Part shown: piece by piece, positions 33,758-42,719 of the stretch
Layout of the letters: every line of letters starts with the position of its first letter
How positions within the stretch are numbered: position 1 is the first letter of the stretch
DNA from: Phycicoccus avicenniae_A
GTDB taxonomy: Bacteria; Actinomycetota; Actinomycetes; Actinomycetales; Dermatophilaceae
Direction: 5' to 3'
NCBI RefSeq assembly: GCF_050496545.1
Contig: NZ_JBNVZV010000006.1
Coordinates: 124,001-188,000 of the forward strand
DNA length: 64,000 bases
Notes under the pieces: model-generated
What the model was told of the DNA's origin: nothing
The model's input: only the letters and a program-made list of their open reading frames with translations
The model's database searches: none
Translations under genes and position numbers: made by a program

Positions 33758-35929
33758 GTGGCCACCGAGGCCAGCAGGCTCGCACCCATCATCGCCAAGG
33801 CGTCCGAGAAGTTCGCCAAGCACCGGGACATCCACACGGTCGGCGACCTCCTCGCCTTCTGGCCGCGCCGGTACCGCACCCGGGAGGCCGACCTCGGCAC
33901 CGTGACGCCGGGGCAGTTCCTCGTCGGTGTCGCGGAGGTCAAGACGGCGACCACGCGACCGATGCAGAAGCGCCGCGGCACCCTCCTGGAGGTGGTCATC
34001 ACCGACGGTCGCCACGACCTCGACGTCACCTTCTTCAGGCCCTACCCGCACGTGAACGCGCTGGTCCCCGGCGCGCGCGGCATCTTCGCCGGCACGGTCA
34101 GCCGCTACGGGTCGCGCAACCAGCTGACCCATCCCGGGTACACGATGCTCGCCGACTTCGACGCCGGCGACCGCAAGGACCTCATCCCGATCTACCGCGC
34201 CGTCGGGAACCTGCACACCTGGACGGTCACCGAGTCGGTGCGCCGGGTCCTCGACGTCCTCGACGACGTGCCCGACGCGATCCCGGAGGACGTCCGTGCG
34301 CGGCGGAACCTGGTGTCGCGCACCGACGCGCTGCGGGGCATCCACGGTCCCGACACCCTCGCGCAGGTCGCCGCGGCCCAGCAGCGCCTGCGCTACGAGG
34401 AGGCCTTCGTCCTCCAGACCACCCTGGCCCAGCGGCGGCGGGCCTCGGCGGGCACCGCCACCCGCGCGCGGGCCGGCCGCCCCGACGGCCTGCTCGCCGC
34501 CTTCGACGAGCGGCTCCCGTTCTCGCTCACCGCCGGACAGCGCGAGGTCGGCGAGACGGTCGCCACCGAGATGGCGCGCGAGCTGCCGATGCACCGGCTG
34601 CTGCAGGGCGAGGTGGGCTCCGGCAAGACGGTCGTCGCGCTGCGGGCGATGCTCCAGGCCGTCGACTCCGGCGGCCAGGCCGCCCTGCTCGCCCCCACCG
34701 AGGTGCTCGCCGGGCAGCACCACCGCACCATCACGCGGATGCTCGGCGACCTCGCCGAGGGCGGGATGCTGGGCGGCGCCGAGCACGGCACGCGGGTGGT
34801 GCTGCTCACCGGCAGCCAGTCCACCGCCGAGCGCCGCAAGGCCCTCCTCGACGTCGTCAGCGGCGACGCCGGCATCGTCGTCGGCACCCACGCCCTGCTC
34901 CAGGAGAACGTCGACTTCCTCGACCTCGCGCTCGTCGTCGTCGACGAGCAGCACCGGTTCGGCGTCGAGCAGCGGGATGCGTTGCGCGGCAAGGGTGCCA
35001 CCCCTCCGCACGTCCTCGTCATGACCGCCACGCCCATCCCGCGCACGGTCGCGATGACCGTCTTCGGCGACCTCGAGACCTCCACGCTGCGCGAGCTGCC
35101 CGCGGGCCGCGCGCCCATCACCACGCACGTCGTGCCCGAGGCCGCGCCCGGGTGGATGGCGCGCACCTGGGCCCGGGTCGGTGAGGAGGTGCGCGCCGGC
35201 CGGCAGGCCTACGTCGTGTGCCCGCGGATCGGTGACGACGACGCCCCCGACGAGGGTGCGGTCATCACCGCCGAGGCGCCGGCCGAGGGCGACGACGAGG
35301 CCTCGGCACCGCAGCGCCCGCTCAAGAGCGTCACGGCGCTGTTCGCCGAGCTCGCCGAGGAGGCTTCTCTCGCAAGCCTGTCCGTCGAGGTGCTGCACGG
35401 GCGGATGCCCGCCGACGAGAAGGACGCGGTCATGGGGCGCTTCCAGCGCGGCGAGACCGACGTCCTCGTGTCGACCACCGTCGTCGAGGTCGGCGTCGAC
35501 GTGCCGAACGCCAGCGTGATGGTCGTCATGGACGCCGACCGCTTCGGGGTCAGCCAGCTGCACCAGCTGCGCGGGCGCATCGGCCGGGGTGGGTTCCCCG
35601 GCCTGTGCCTCCTCGTCACGGGCACCGACGCCGAGCCCGCACTGACCCGCCTCGCCGCCCTCGCCGGCACCACCGACGGCTTCGAGCTGGCCCGCCTCGA
35701 CCTCTCCCAGCGCCGCGAGGGGGACATCCTCGGGGCGGCCCAGCACGGGCGCCGCACGCACCTGGAGTTCCTCCGCATCCTCGAGCACGAGGACGTCATC
35801 GAGGCCGCGCGCGAGGACGCGTTCGCGATCGTCGAGGCCGACCCCGACCTCGACGGGCACCCGGTGCTGGCCGAGGCCGTCAGGGCGCGGGTCGACGCCG
35901 AGCAGGCCGCCTACCTGGAGCGCGGCTGA
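33758..35929 (+). CDS. recG: ATP-dependent DNA helicase RecG
   Basis: 723 residues. The N-terminal wedge/OB domain (VGDLLAFWPRRYRTR, FFRPYPHVNALVPGARGIFAGTVS) binds branched DNA. Helicase motifs follow: Walker A GEVGSGKT (284-291), DEQH box (396-399), MTATPIPRT, and the C-terminal DADRFGVSQLHQLRGRIGRGG and QRREGDILG. It reverses stalled forks and processes recombination intermediates. A hydrophilic insertion DDDAPDEGAVITAEAPAEGDDEAS lies before motif IV. Start GTG; the rsmD start overlaps the stop (TGATG). Confidence 0.96.
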   Translation: MATEASRLAPIIAKASEKFAKHRDIHTVGDLLAFWPRRYRTREADLGTVTPGQFLVGVAEVKTATTRPMQKRRGTLLEVVITDGRHDLDVTFFRPYPHVNALVPGARGIFAGTVSRYGSRNQLTHPGYTMLADFDAGDRKDLIPIYRAVGNLHTWTVTESVRRVLDVLDDVPDAIPEDVRARRNLVSRTDALRGIHGPDTLAQVAAAQQRLRYEEAFVLQTTLAQRRRASAGTATRARAGRPDGLLAAFDERLPFSLTAGQREVGETVATEMARELPMHRLLQGEVGSGKTVVALRAMLQAVDSGGQAALLAPTEVLAGQHHRTITRMLGDLAEGGMLGGAEHGTRVVLLTGSQSTAERRKALLDVVSGDAGIVVGTHALLQENVDFLDLALVVVDEQHRFGVEQRDALRGKGATPPHVLVMTATPIPRTVAMTVFGDLETSTLRELPAGRAPITTHVVPEAAPGWMARTWARVGEEVRAGRQAYVVCPRIGDDDAPDEGAVITAEAPAEGDDEASAPQRPLKSVTALFAELAEEASLASLSVEVLHGRMPADEKDAVMGRFQRGETDVLVSTTVVEVGVDVPNASVMVVMDADRFGVSQLHQLRGRIGRGGFPGLCLLVTGTDAEPALTRLAALAGTTDGFELARLDLSQRREGDILGAAQHGRRTHLEFLRILEHEDVIEAAREDAFAIVEADPDLDGHPVLAEAVRARVDAEQAAYLERG

Positions 35930-36492
35930 TGACGCGGATCATCGCCGGCACGCACGGCGGCCGGACGCTGCGCACGCCGTCCGGCTCCGGCACCCGTCCC
36001 ACGAGCGACCGGGTCCGCGAGGCCCTCTTCTCCGCCCTCGACGCCCGGGGCGCGGTGCGGGGCGCGCACGTCCTCGACCTCTACGCGGGCTCCGGGGCGC
36101 TGGGTCTGGAGGCCGTCAGCCGCGGCGCCCGCTCGTGCCTGCTGGTCGAGTCCGACCGGCGGGCGGCGGCCACCATCACCGCCAACGTCCGCGCCCTCGG
36201 GCTCGAGGCGGTTCGCGTGCGCACCTCGACGGTCGGGGCCGCCCTCGCCGGCGAACCCGGTCCGGACGACGTCGCCGACCTCGTCCTCCTCGACCCGCCG
36301 TACGACGTGGGGGAGGACGAGCTGGCGGCGGTCCTCGGGAGGCTGGCCGCCGGGTGGCTGGCTCCTGACGGCCTGGTCGTCGTCGAACGGTCCTCGCGCT
36401 CACCGGAACCCGCGTGGCCCCACGGCCTCGAGCGGGACGGTAAGCCGCGTCGTTACGGCGAGACGACGGTCTGGCTGGCCGTCCCCTCCTGA
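35929..36492 (+). CDS. rsmD: 16S rRNA (guanine(966)-N2)-methyltransferase
   Basis: 187 residues. RIIAGTHGGRTLRTP, GTRPTSDRVREALFSAL, the SAM-binding VLDLYAGSGALGLEAVSRGA and the catalytic DPPYD define RsmD. It methylates G966 in the small-subunit rRNA. It is translationally coupled to recG by a one-base overlap and shares a 40-nt convergent overlap with the NIPSNAP gene. rsmD-coaD adjacency, common in bacteria, is broken here by three accessory genes. Confidence 0.95.
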   Translation: MTRIIAGTHGGRTLRTPSGSGTRPTSDRVREALFSALDARGAVRGAHVLDLYAGSGALGLEAVSRGARSCLLVESDRRAAATITANVRALGLEAVRVRTSTVGAALAGEPGPDDVADLVLLDPPYDVGEDELAAVLGRLAAGWLAPDGLVVVERSSRSPEPAWPHGLERDGKPRRYGETTVWLAVPS

Positions 36493-37229
36493 GCCTCTCC
36501 CTCGTGCACGAGGGTCGAGCGCGACGTCGGCAGGCACCGGCGCACGTCGAGCTGCACCTCGTCCAGGCCGAGCTCCTCGGCGCGGCGGGCGAGCAGGAGC
36601 CGGACGCCCGCCAGCCCGTCCGCGACGGGGTCGAGCACCTCGGGGCCGGGGCCGGTCGCCATCCACACGAGGCAGCTCGCGCGTCGCACCGGCAGGGCCG
36701 GGAAGCCGTTGGGGGAGGAGTCGGTCTCGAGGACGGCCCGCACCGAGAGACCGGCCGCCCGCGCGAGGTCGGTCAGGGCCCCCAGCGCGAGGGCGTCGAC
36801 CTCCCGCTCCCGCCCCCGCTGCCGGTGGACCACGACGAGCACCACCGCCCCCGGGTCGCCCGGCTCGTCCCGGCGGGCCGCGGGACGGACCACGAGCCCG
36901 GGTCCGGCAGGGTGGGGCCGCAGCTGCAGGACGTCGTCGGAGTCGACCATCGTCGCGTTGGCCCGGTCGCGGAAGGCCTGCCAGACCGGACCCCCGTAGA
37001 ACCGGGTCAGGGCGGCAGTCCGCTCGTCGGGGCCGCCGAAGCCGCGCAGCCAGACGAAGCGGCGCGCGTGGTCGACGTCGCGCAGCTGGCCGAGGACCTC
37101 CATCCCGCACGCCTCCTGCGGCTCGACGAGCTCGTCGTCGAAGAGGCGTACGAGGGTGTCGCGGGCGTCCTCGCGCAGCAGGTACTGCCGCAGCTCGAGG
37201 AGCGCGGGCGAGCGGTCGGCGCCGCTCAC
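36453..37229 (-). CDS. NIPSNAP-family protein
   Basis: 258 residues from a GTG. The N-terminal half (LLELRQYLLREDARDTLVRLFDDELVEPQEACGMEVLGQL, RRFVWLRGFGG) matches the NIPSNAP dimeric alpha-beta barrel. The second half from about 125 on (VVLVVVHRQRGREREVDAL...ARRAEELG) may be a second related module. The role is unknown. Its start overlaps the MarR stop (GTGA), so it is the second gene of a MarR operon and likely under its control. The 3' end overlaps rsmD by 40 nt. Confidence 0.7.
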   Translation of the reverse strand: MSGADRSPALLELRQYLLREDARDTLVRLFDDELVEPQEACGMEVLGQLRDVDHARRFVWLRGFGGPDERTAALTRFYGGPVWQAFRDRANATMVDSDDVLQLRPHPAGPGLVVRPAARRDEPGDPGAVVLVVVHRQRGREREVDALALGALTDLARAAGLSVRAVLETDSSPNGFPALPVRRASCLVWMATGPGPEVLDPVADGLAGVRLLLARRAEELGLDEVQLDVRRCLPTSRSTLVHEGEAQEGTASQTVVSP

Positions 37230-37681
37230 GCGTCGTCCCGCGAGAGCGCGTCGACCACGGCGGAGGCCGCCCGGACGAGCGCCTCGACCTCCGCCACCCC
37301 GAGCAGGACGCGCATCGAGTCCTGGGCCCGGTGCCACGCGGGCGCGGCGGCATCGAGGCGGTCGGCGCCGCGGGGAGTGAGCTTGACCCGGCGTACGCGG
37401 CCGTCGTCCGCGTCGGCGGCCACGGTCACGAGGCCGTCGGCGGCGAGCGGGCGCAGCTCGCGGGCGACCGCGGAGCGTTCCGTGCCCACCGCGGCCGCGA
37501 GCTCCGTGACGCCGACCGGTCCCGTGGCGCGCAGCGTGGAGAGCACCGCGACCTGGGTGAGGCGCAGTCCGTGCGGTCGGAGGGCGTCGTCGTACACGCG
37601 GGTCACGGCGCGGGTCGCGGCCCGGAGGTTCCCGGCCAGGCAGCCCACGTAGTCGAGGGCGGTGGGTGTGGTCGTCGGCAC
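37226..37681 (-). CDS. MarR-family transcriptional regulator
   Basis: 151 residues. The winged helix-turn-helix is seen in LRLTQVAVLSTLRATGPVGVTELAAAVGTERSAVARELRPLAADGLVTVAADADDGRVRRVKLTPRG, with the wing Asp-x-Arg pattern. No Cys redox pair is visible apart from one near residue 14. The GTG start is 7 nt after a very good -10 box, so its mRNA is predicted leaderless. It is the first gene of an operon with the NIPSNAP gene and is divergent from the hemerythrin-like gene. Confidence 0.85.
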   Translation of the reverse strand: MPTTTPTALDYVGCLAGNLRAATRAVTRVYDDALRPHGLRLTQVAVLSTLRATGPVGVTELAAAVGTERSAVARELRPLAADGLVTVAADADDGRVRRVKLTPRGADRLDAAAPAWHRAQDSMRVLLGVAEVEALVRAASAVVDALSRDDA

Positions 37682-37688
37682 AGAAGCG

Positions 37689-37718
37689 TGTATATGCCCG
37701 CATCGTGCGGCGCGTCAA
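37689..37718 (-). promoter_or_regulatory. Predicted leaderless promoter and dyad of the marR operon
   Basis: On the minus strand TTGACG (37718-37713), 18 nt, TATACA (37694-37689), then 7 nt to the GTG. The spacer holds CCGCA-TCG-TGCGG (37698-37710), a candidate MarR autoregulatory site. Confidence 0.65.
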
Positions 37719-37782
37719 GGGTGCCGTCGAAGGACGGAGGGCATCCGGGCTGGTCAGGGACGTGCTCTGACAGGATGCGGAC

Positions 37783-38412
37783 ATGAGCGACTACGACATC
37801 CCCCGGCCGGTCAGCGGCGACGTCCTCGAGCGCATCCTCGAGGACCACCGGCTGTTCGAGGACCTGCTGCGCGAGGCCCGCCGCTCCGACCGCGACCGCG
37901 AGGCGGCGCGCCACGCGCTCGCCGAGCTGCTCGTCGCGCACGCCGTCGCCGAGGAGGAGAAGGTCTACCCGACCCTGCGCCGCAAGGCGGCCGACATCAC
38001 GGCGCACGAGGCCGAGCACGGTGAGGAGGAGCACGCCGAGATCAACGAGGCGCTCCTCGCCTTCCTGCGCGCCAAGGGCACCGACACCGACAAGTACGAC
38101 GACGCGCTCGAGGACCTCGCGACCGTGGTGAACCACCACACGAACGAGGAGGAGCAGACGATCATCAACCCGGCCCGCGAGGAGGTCTCCCTCGAGGTGC
38201 GCGAGCAGCTGGCCGTCGACTGGCTGACCCGCCGCAACCAGCTCCTCGAGGAGGGTTGCGCCTCCGAGGAGCAGGTGGCCGCGCTGCTCGACGAGGCCGT
38301 CGAGGAGGGCGTGCTCGCCCCCGAGGAGGCCCGCGAGGAGGCCGAGGCCATCAAGGACGAGGCCAAGGAGAAGGCCGAGGAGGTCGAGGACGCGGCCAAG
38401 CACGACGGCTGA
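37783..38412 (+). CDS. Hemerythrin-like HHE-domain protein
   Basis: 209 residues. An HHE-type four-helix domain is suggested by LERILEDHRLFEDLLREA, LLVAHAVAEEEKVYP, HEAEHGEEEHAEINEALL and VVNHHTNEEEQTIINPARE, giving enough His/Glu ligands for a di-iron or zinc site. The last about 50 residues are a highly charged helix (EEAREEAEAIKDEAKEKAEEVED), likely coiled coil. Such proteins bind oxygen, NO or iron; the role here is unknown. A CAGGAT box is 6 nt before the ATG, fitting a leaderless mRNA. Confidence 0.8.
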   Translation: MSDYDIPRPVSGDVLERILEDHRLFEDLLREARRSDRDREAARHALAELLVAHAVAEEEKVYPTLRRKAADITAHEAEHGEEEHAEINEALLAFLRAKGTDTDKYDDALEDLATVVNHHTNEEEQTIINPAREEVSLEVREQLAVDWLTRRNQLLEEGCASEEQVAALLDEAVEEGVLAPEEAREEAEAIKDEAKEKAEEVEDAAKHDG

Positions 38413-38456
38413 GCGGGGGAGCGGGGGCGGGCCGGCTCCTTGCTAGGTTGGCGCGC

Positions 38457-38963
38457 GTGAGCGAGCGCGTGCGCCGGGCCGTCTGCCCCGGCTCCTACGA
38501 CCCGGTGACCCACGGTCACCTCGACGTCGTCGCCCGTGCCGCGGCGCTGCACGACGAGGTCGTCGTCGCCGTCCTGCACAACCCGGCCAAGGCCGGCACC
38601 TTCACCGTCGAGGAGCGGGTGGGCTTCGTCGAGCGCGCGGTCGCCGCCGCCGGCCTCACGGAGCGGGTCCGGGTCGAGGCCTTCGCCGACCGCCTGCTCG
38701 TCGACGTCTGCCGCGAGGTCGGCGCCGACGTCGTCGTCAAGGGCCTGCGCGGCGGCACCGACTTCGCCTACGAGCTGCCGATGGCGCTCATGAACCGGCA
38801 CCTCACGGGCGTCGAGACCGTCTTCCTGCCCGGTGAGCCGGCCTACGGCCACGTGTCGAGCTCGCTCGTCAAGGAGGTCGTCCGCTACGGCGGCGACGTC
38901 GACGGGCTCGTCCCCGACGAGGTGCGCGACGCCCTCGTCGGCCGGCTGCGTGACGGTCGCTGA
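38457..38963 (+). CDS. coaD: Phosphopantetheine adenylyltransferase
   Basis: 168 residues. The nucleotidyltransferase signature CPGSYDPVTHGHLDVVARAA with T/HxGH, VVKGLRGGTDFAYELPMALMNRHL and the C-terminal GHVSSSLVKEVVRYGGDV identify CoaD. It adenylates 4'-phosphopantetheine, the penultimate step to coenzyme A. The GTG start lies 7 nt after TAGGTT (38444-38449), a leaderless pattern. The next gene starts 14 nt before its stop. Confidence 0.96.
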   Translation: MSERVRRAVCPGSYDPVTHGHLDVVARAAALHDEVVVAVLHNPAKAGTFTVEERVGFVERAVAAAGLTERVRVEAFADRLLVDVCREVGADVVVKGLRGGTDFAYELPMALMNRHLTGVETVFLPGEPAYGHVSSSLVKEVVRYGGDVDGLVPDEVRDALVGRLRDGR

Positions 38964-41064
38964 GGCCCCGTCCCGGGCCGCTCCCGCCACCACCAAGGCG
39001 CCGCGCCGGGGCTTCCGGCCGGACATCGAGGGGCTGCGCGCCGTCGCGGTGCTCAGCGTCCTGCTCTACCACGCCGGCCTGCCGGTCCACGCGGGCTTCG
39101 TCGGGGTCGACATCTTCTTCGTCATCTCCGGCTTCCTCATCACCGGCCTGCTCGTCACCGAGCTCGACCGCACCGGCACCATCTCGTGGACGCGCTTCCT
39201 CGGCCGGCGCATCCGACGGCTCCTGCCTGCCGCCGTGCTCGTCCTCGTCGTCACCGCGTTCTTCTCGTGGCTGGTCGTCCCCGGGTTGCGGCTGCGCTCG
39301 GTCGGGCACGACGTCATCGGCGCCGCGACCTACGTCGTCAACTGGGTCCTGGCCGGCCGCGAGGTCGACTACCTCGCCTCGGACGCCCGCCCCTCGCCGG
39401 TGCAGCACTTCTGGAGCCTGTCCGTCGAGGAGCAGTTCTACGTCGTCTGGCCGCTGCTGCTCGTGGCCCTCGCGTTCGTGCTGCGGCGGCTGGGGCGCAC
39501 CCCCGACCGGCGGACGGTGGCCGCGGTCCTCGGGGCGCTCGTCGGCGCCTCGTTCCTCTGGTCGCTCTGGTTCTCGCACTCCTCGCCGGCCGCCTCGTTC
39601 TTCGTGACGACCACGCGCGTCTGGGAGCTCGGGGTCGGGGCGCTGCTCGCGGTGTGGCTCACCGGGCGGGAGCGGCCCCAGCGCCCGTCGAACGCGTCGG
39701 TGGCCCTCGGCTGGGCCGGCCTGGTCGCCCTGGTCGTCGTCGTCCTGCGGATGCCCACCGACGTGGAGTGGCCGAGTGCCTGGGCGCTGCTGCCCACCGT
39801 GCCGACGGCCCTGGTGCTGTGGTCCGGGTGGCACGGGTCCCCGCGTGGGCCGGTCCGCCTCCTCGGCACCCGCCCGATGGTGTGGGTCGGCGGGCTCTCG
39901 TACTCGATCTACCTCTGGCACTGGCCGGTCCTCGTGCTCGGCGACTGGTCCGCCGAGTGGCTCACCGGCTCGCCGCTGCCGGGCTGGGGCAAGGTGGCGC
40001 TGGCCGCCGCGTCGGTGTGGCCGGCGTGGGTCTCGTGGCGCTTCGTCGAGCAGCCGCTGCACCACGGCCCCTGGCTGCGGACCCGTCCGCGCGGGCTGCT
40101 CGCCGCCGGGCTGGCGCTCTCGGCGGTCGGGGTGCTGGCCGCCCTGCCCCTGCTCCAGGTCCGGACCCCGTTCGTCACCGAGCCGCCGGGCGGTCGGATG
40201 CCCGCCGACGCGGCCCTCGGGGCCGGCACCGTGGTGCCCGGCGTCCCCGTCGCGCCGGCCGGCGACCCGGGATGGGTCGTCCCGGACCCGCTGCGGGCCG
40301 GCGAGGACCGGCCGGACGCCGATGTCGACCGCTGCCAGGTCGACCACGACGCCACCGAGCCGGTGGCCTGCACCTTCGGGGCCCGGCAGGGGGCGACGAC
40401 GGTGGCGCTCGTCGGCGACTCCAAGGCGATGCAGTGGCTGCCCGCCCTGCAGGCGCGGGCCACGCAGGAGGGCTGGCGCATCGTCACCTACGGCAAGTCG
40501 GCCTGCGCCTTCGCCGACGCCCCGGCGAGCGTGGCCGGGGCCGCCTACCCCGAGTGCGACGCCTGGAACGCCGCGGTGGTGCGCGCGCTGGCCGCCGACC
40601 GACCCGACGTCGTCCTCACCTCCGGTGTGGCGCGCGGTGCCTGGGACGGCGAGGCCGCCAACGCCGACCGGCTCGCCGCCGGGTACGCCCGGCGCTGGTC
40701 CGCGCTCGCGGCCGCCGGCTCGCCCGTCGTCGTCCTCGGGGACAGCCCGCTCTCGCCCGACGACCTCGACGTCTGCGCGGCCCGCCACCCCCGCGACCTC
40801 GACGCCTGCACCTTCCCGGTGGCTCCCGGGGTGGCGGGCAGCGGCCTGCCGGTCCAGCAGGCCGCCGCGGCGGAGGCGGGCGAGGGCGTGCGGCTGCTCG
40901 ACCTCACCGAGCGGATCTGCCCCGGGGGCCGGTGCCCCGTGGTCATCGGTCACGTCGCGGTCCACCGCCCCGGCGACCACGTGACCGCCACCTACGCCCG
41001 CACCCTGTCCCCGGTGCTGGCCGGGGCGGTGACCTCGGCACTCGCCGCGCGACCGGCCCGCTGA
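38950..41064 (+). CDS. Acyltransferase-3 / SGNH fusion membrane protein (OafA/YrhL-like)
   Basis: 704 residues. The N-terminal acyltransferase-3 domain (FRPDIEGLRAVAVLSVLLYHAG, VGVDIFFVISGFLITGLL, HFWSLSVEEQFYVVWPLLL, GGLSYSIYLWHWPVLVL) has about 10-11 membrane segments. A hydrophilic linker leads to a C-terminal SGNH domain with TVALVGDSKAMQW (nucleophile Ser). These proteins O-acetylate cell-surface glycans or peptidoglycan. The GTG start inside coaD is the best available; the ribosome site is poor, suggesting coupling. Inserted between coaD and DUF177. Confidence 0.85.
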   Translation: MTVAEAPSRAAPATTKAPRRGFRPDIEGLRAVAVLSVLLYHAGLPVHAGFVGVDIFFVISGFLITGLLVTELDRTGTISWTRFLGRRIRRLLPAAVLVLVVTAFFSWLVVPGLRLRSVGHDVIGAATYVVNWVLAGREVDYLASDARPSPVQHFWSLSVEEQFYVVWPLLLVALAFVLRRLGRTPDRRTVAAVLGALVGASFLWSLWFSHSSPAASFFVTTTRVWELGVGALLAVWLTGRERPQRPSNASVALGWAGLVALVVVVLRMPTDVEWPSAWALLPTVPTALVLWSGWHGSPRGPVRLLGTRPMVWVGGLSYSIYLWHWPVLVLGDWSAEWLTGSPLPGWGKVALAAASVWPAWVSWRFVEQPLHHGPWLRTRPRGLLAAGLALSAVGVLAALPLLQVRTPFVTEPPGGRMPADAALGAGTVVPGVPVAPAGDPGWVVPDPLRAGEDRPDADVDRCQVDHDATEPVACTFGARQGATTVALVGDSKAMQWLPALQARATQEGWRIVTYGKSACAFADAPASVAGAAYPECDAWNAAVVRALAADRPDVVLTSGVARGAWDGEAANADRLAAGYARRWSALAAAGSPVVVLGDSPLSPDDLDVCAARHPRDLDACTFPVAPGVAGSGLPVQQAAAAEAGEGVRLLDLTERICPGGRCPVVIGHVAVHRPGDHVTATYARTLSPVLAGAVTSALAARPAR

Positions 41065-41084
41065 CCCGCCCGCGGGCCGCCGGT

Positions 41085-41113
41085 TTGGGTGGTGGGCCCG
41101 GGCCCGGTAACCT
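41085..41113 (+). promoter_or_regulatory. Predicted promoter of DUF177-rpmF-rnc-mutM
   Basis: TTGGGT (41085-41090), 17-nt GC spacer, TAACCT (41108-41113), 61 nt upstream of the DUF177 start. Same layout as the tRNA-Gln and ftsY promoters. Confidence 0.5.
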
Positions 41114-41174
41114 TGCTCCTCGGTCTGCGTCCGTGCGGCGTGACCCGAACCGTTCCGACCTCCCCGTGAAAGCC

Positions 41175-41753
41175 ATGACTCGACTCGACCCCCGGTCCCC
41201 GATGGTGCTCGACACCAAGCTCGTGGGCCGGCGACCCGGGACGATGCACGAGCTGGAGCGTGAGGTCGGTGCGCCGAGCGACCTCGGCACCGACGTCATC
41301 CGCGTCGAGGAGGGCAGCCCGCTGCTCCTCTCCCTGCGGATGGAGTCCGTCGTCGAGGGCGTCCTGGTCACCGGTTCGGTGCGCGGCACGGCGACCGGCG
41401 CCTGCGTGCGGTGCCTGGACCCCGTCGACCACCCGGTCGACGGGCGCTTCCAGGAGCTGTTCGTTCACGCCGATCGTCACGTCCACCACCAGGAGGTGGG
41501 GGACGAGGAGGCCGACGAGGAGCACCGGATCGAGGACGGCTACATCGACCTCGAGCCGGTGGTCCGGGACACGGTGGTGCCCGCGCTGCCGTTCCAGCCG
41601 GTGTGCCGGCCGGACTGCCCCGGGCTGTGCTCCGTGTGCGGACAGCCGCTCGCGGAGGACCCGGAGCACCAGCACGACGAGATCGACCCCCGATGGGCGG
41701 CGCTCTCGGCCCTGGCCGAGGAGTCACCCACGACGACAGAGAAGAGGACCTGA
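41175..41753 (+). CDS. DUF177 (YceD-like) protein
   Basis: 192 residues. The start RLDPRSPMVLDTKLVGRRPG, the ACVRCLD motif and the second Cys set VCRPDCPGLCSVCGQPL are those of actinobacterial DUF177/YceD. The gene is almost always next to rpmF and is linked to ribosome or rRNA metabolism; its precise role is uncertain. The ATG is chosen; GTG 3 codons earlier (VKAM) is possible. rpmF follows after 1 bp. Confidence 0.87.
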   Translation: MTRLDPRSPMVLDTKLVGRRPGTMHELEREVGAPSDLGTDVIRVEEGSPLLLSLRMESVVEGVLVTGSVRGTATGACVRCLDPVDHPVDGRFQELFVHADRHVHHQEVGDEEADEEHRIEDGYIDLEPVVRDTVVPALPFQPVCRPDCPGLCSVCGQPLAEDPEHQHDEIDPRWAALSALAEESPTTTEKRT

Positions 41754-41754
41754 C

Positions 41755-41949
41755 GTGGCCGTTCCGAAGCGGAAGATGTCGCGCTCCAACACCCGCTCGC
41801 GCCGCGCCAACTGGAAGGCGACGGTCGTCGCCACCACGACGTGCCCGCAGTGCAAGGCGCCCACCCAGCCGCACATGGCGTGCCCGTCGTGCGGCACCTA
41901 CAAGGGCCGCCACTTCGGCGCCGCCGAGCGCACCGAGCACCAGGGCTGA
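41755..41949 (+). CDS. rpmF: 50S ribosomal protein L32
   Basis: 64 residues. AVPKRKMSRSNTRSRRANWK is the diagnostic L32 N-terminus. CPQCKAP and CPSCGTYKGR make the zinc-ribbon Cys pairs. The GTG start is preceded by GAAGAGGA. Part of the DUF177-rpmF-rnc-mutM unit. Confidence 0.97.
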   Translation: MAVPKRKMSRSNTRSRRANWKATVVATTTCPQCKAPTQPHMACPSCGTYKGRHFGAAERTEHQG

Positions 41950-41960
41950 GCCACCGCCCC

Positions 41961-42719
41961 ATGGGCAAGGGCTCGGCCGCGGCCGGTGAGCTCACCCCGC
42001 TGCGCCCCGTCACCGAGCTGGTCGACCACCTCCGGGAGGTCACCGGCGTCGCCGTCGACGAGGCGCTGGTCCGGCGTGCCCTGACGCACCGCTCGTACGC
42101 CTACGAGATGGGCGGTCTGCCGCACAACGAGCGGCTGGAGTTCCTCGGCGACTCCGTGCTGGGTCTCGTCGTCACGACGACCCTCTACGCGACCAACCCC
42201 GACGACTCCGAGGGCCAGCTGGCCAAGCTGCGCGCCGCCGTGGTCAACATGCGGGCGCTCGCCGACGTCGGCCGCACCCTCGGCCTCGGCGACTTCGTCT
42301 TCCTCGGCCGCGGCGAGGAGAGCACCGGGGGCCGCGACAAGGACTCCATCCTCGCCGACACCGTCGAGGCGGTCATCGGGGCGGTCTACGAGGCGGCGGG
42401 CATCGAGGCGGCCGGTGAGCTCGTGCACAGCCTCGTCGACCCGCTCCTCGCGCAGTCGGCCACGCTCGGCGCGGGTCTGGACTGGAAGACCAGCCTCCAG
42501 GAGATCAGCTCGCGGCACGGCCTCGGGTCGCCCGAGTACGTCGTCAGCGAGGACGGGCCCGAGCACGCCAAGTCCTTCGCCGCCGAGGTGGTCATCGGGG
42601 GGTCGGTCCTCGGCCGCGGCACGGGCCGCACGAAGAAGGTCGCCGAGCAGGAGGCCGCGGCGCACGCCTGGACCTCCATCCGGGACACCCACGAGGGGGC
42701 CGGCGGCGCCGGTGCCTGA
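41961..42719 (+). CDS. rnc: Ribonuclease III
   Basis: 252 residues. The catalytic motif NERLEFLGDSVLGLVV is at 56-71 with the second acidic site DKDSILADTVEAVIGAVYEA. A C-terminal double-stranded RNA-binding domain follows (DWKTSLQEISSRHGLGSPEYVV, GRTKKVAEQEAAAHAW). It cleaves double-stranded RNA in rRNA and mRNA processing. The start ATG is 11 bp after rpmF. The end overlaps mutM by 8 nt. Confidence 0.96.
   Translation: MGKGSAAAGELTPLRPVTELVDHLREVTGVAVDEALVRRALTHRSYAYEMGGLPHNERLEFLGDSVLGLVVTTTLYATNPDDSEGQLAKLRAAVVNMRALADVGRTLGLGDFVFLGRGEESTGGRDKDSILADTVEAVIGAVYEAAGIEAAGELVHSLVDPLLAQSATLGAGLDWKTSLQEISSRHGLGSPEYVVSEDGPEHAKSFAAEVVIGGSVLGRGTGRTKKVAEQEAAAHAWTSIRDTHEGAGGAGA

Noticed and set aside
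33740..35860. 706-residue open frame antisense to recG
   Set aside because: Low-complexity Gly/Val/Asp/His translation and no ribosome site; recG on the other strand has all helicase motifs.
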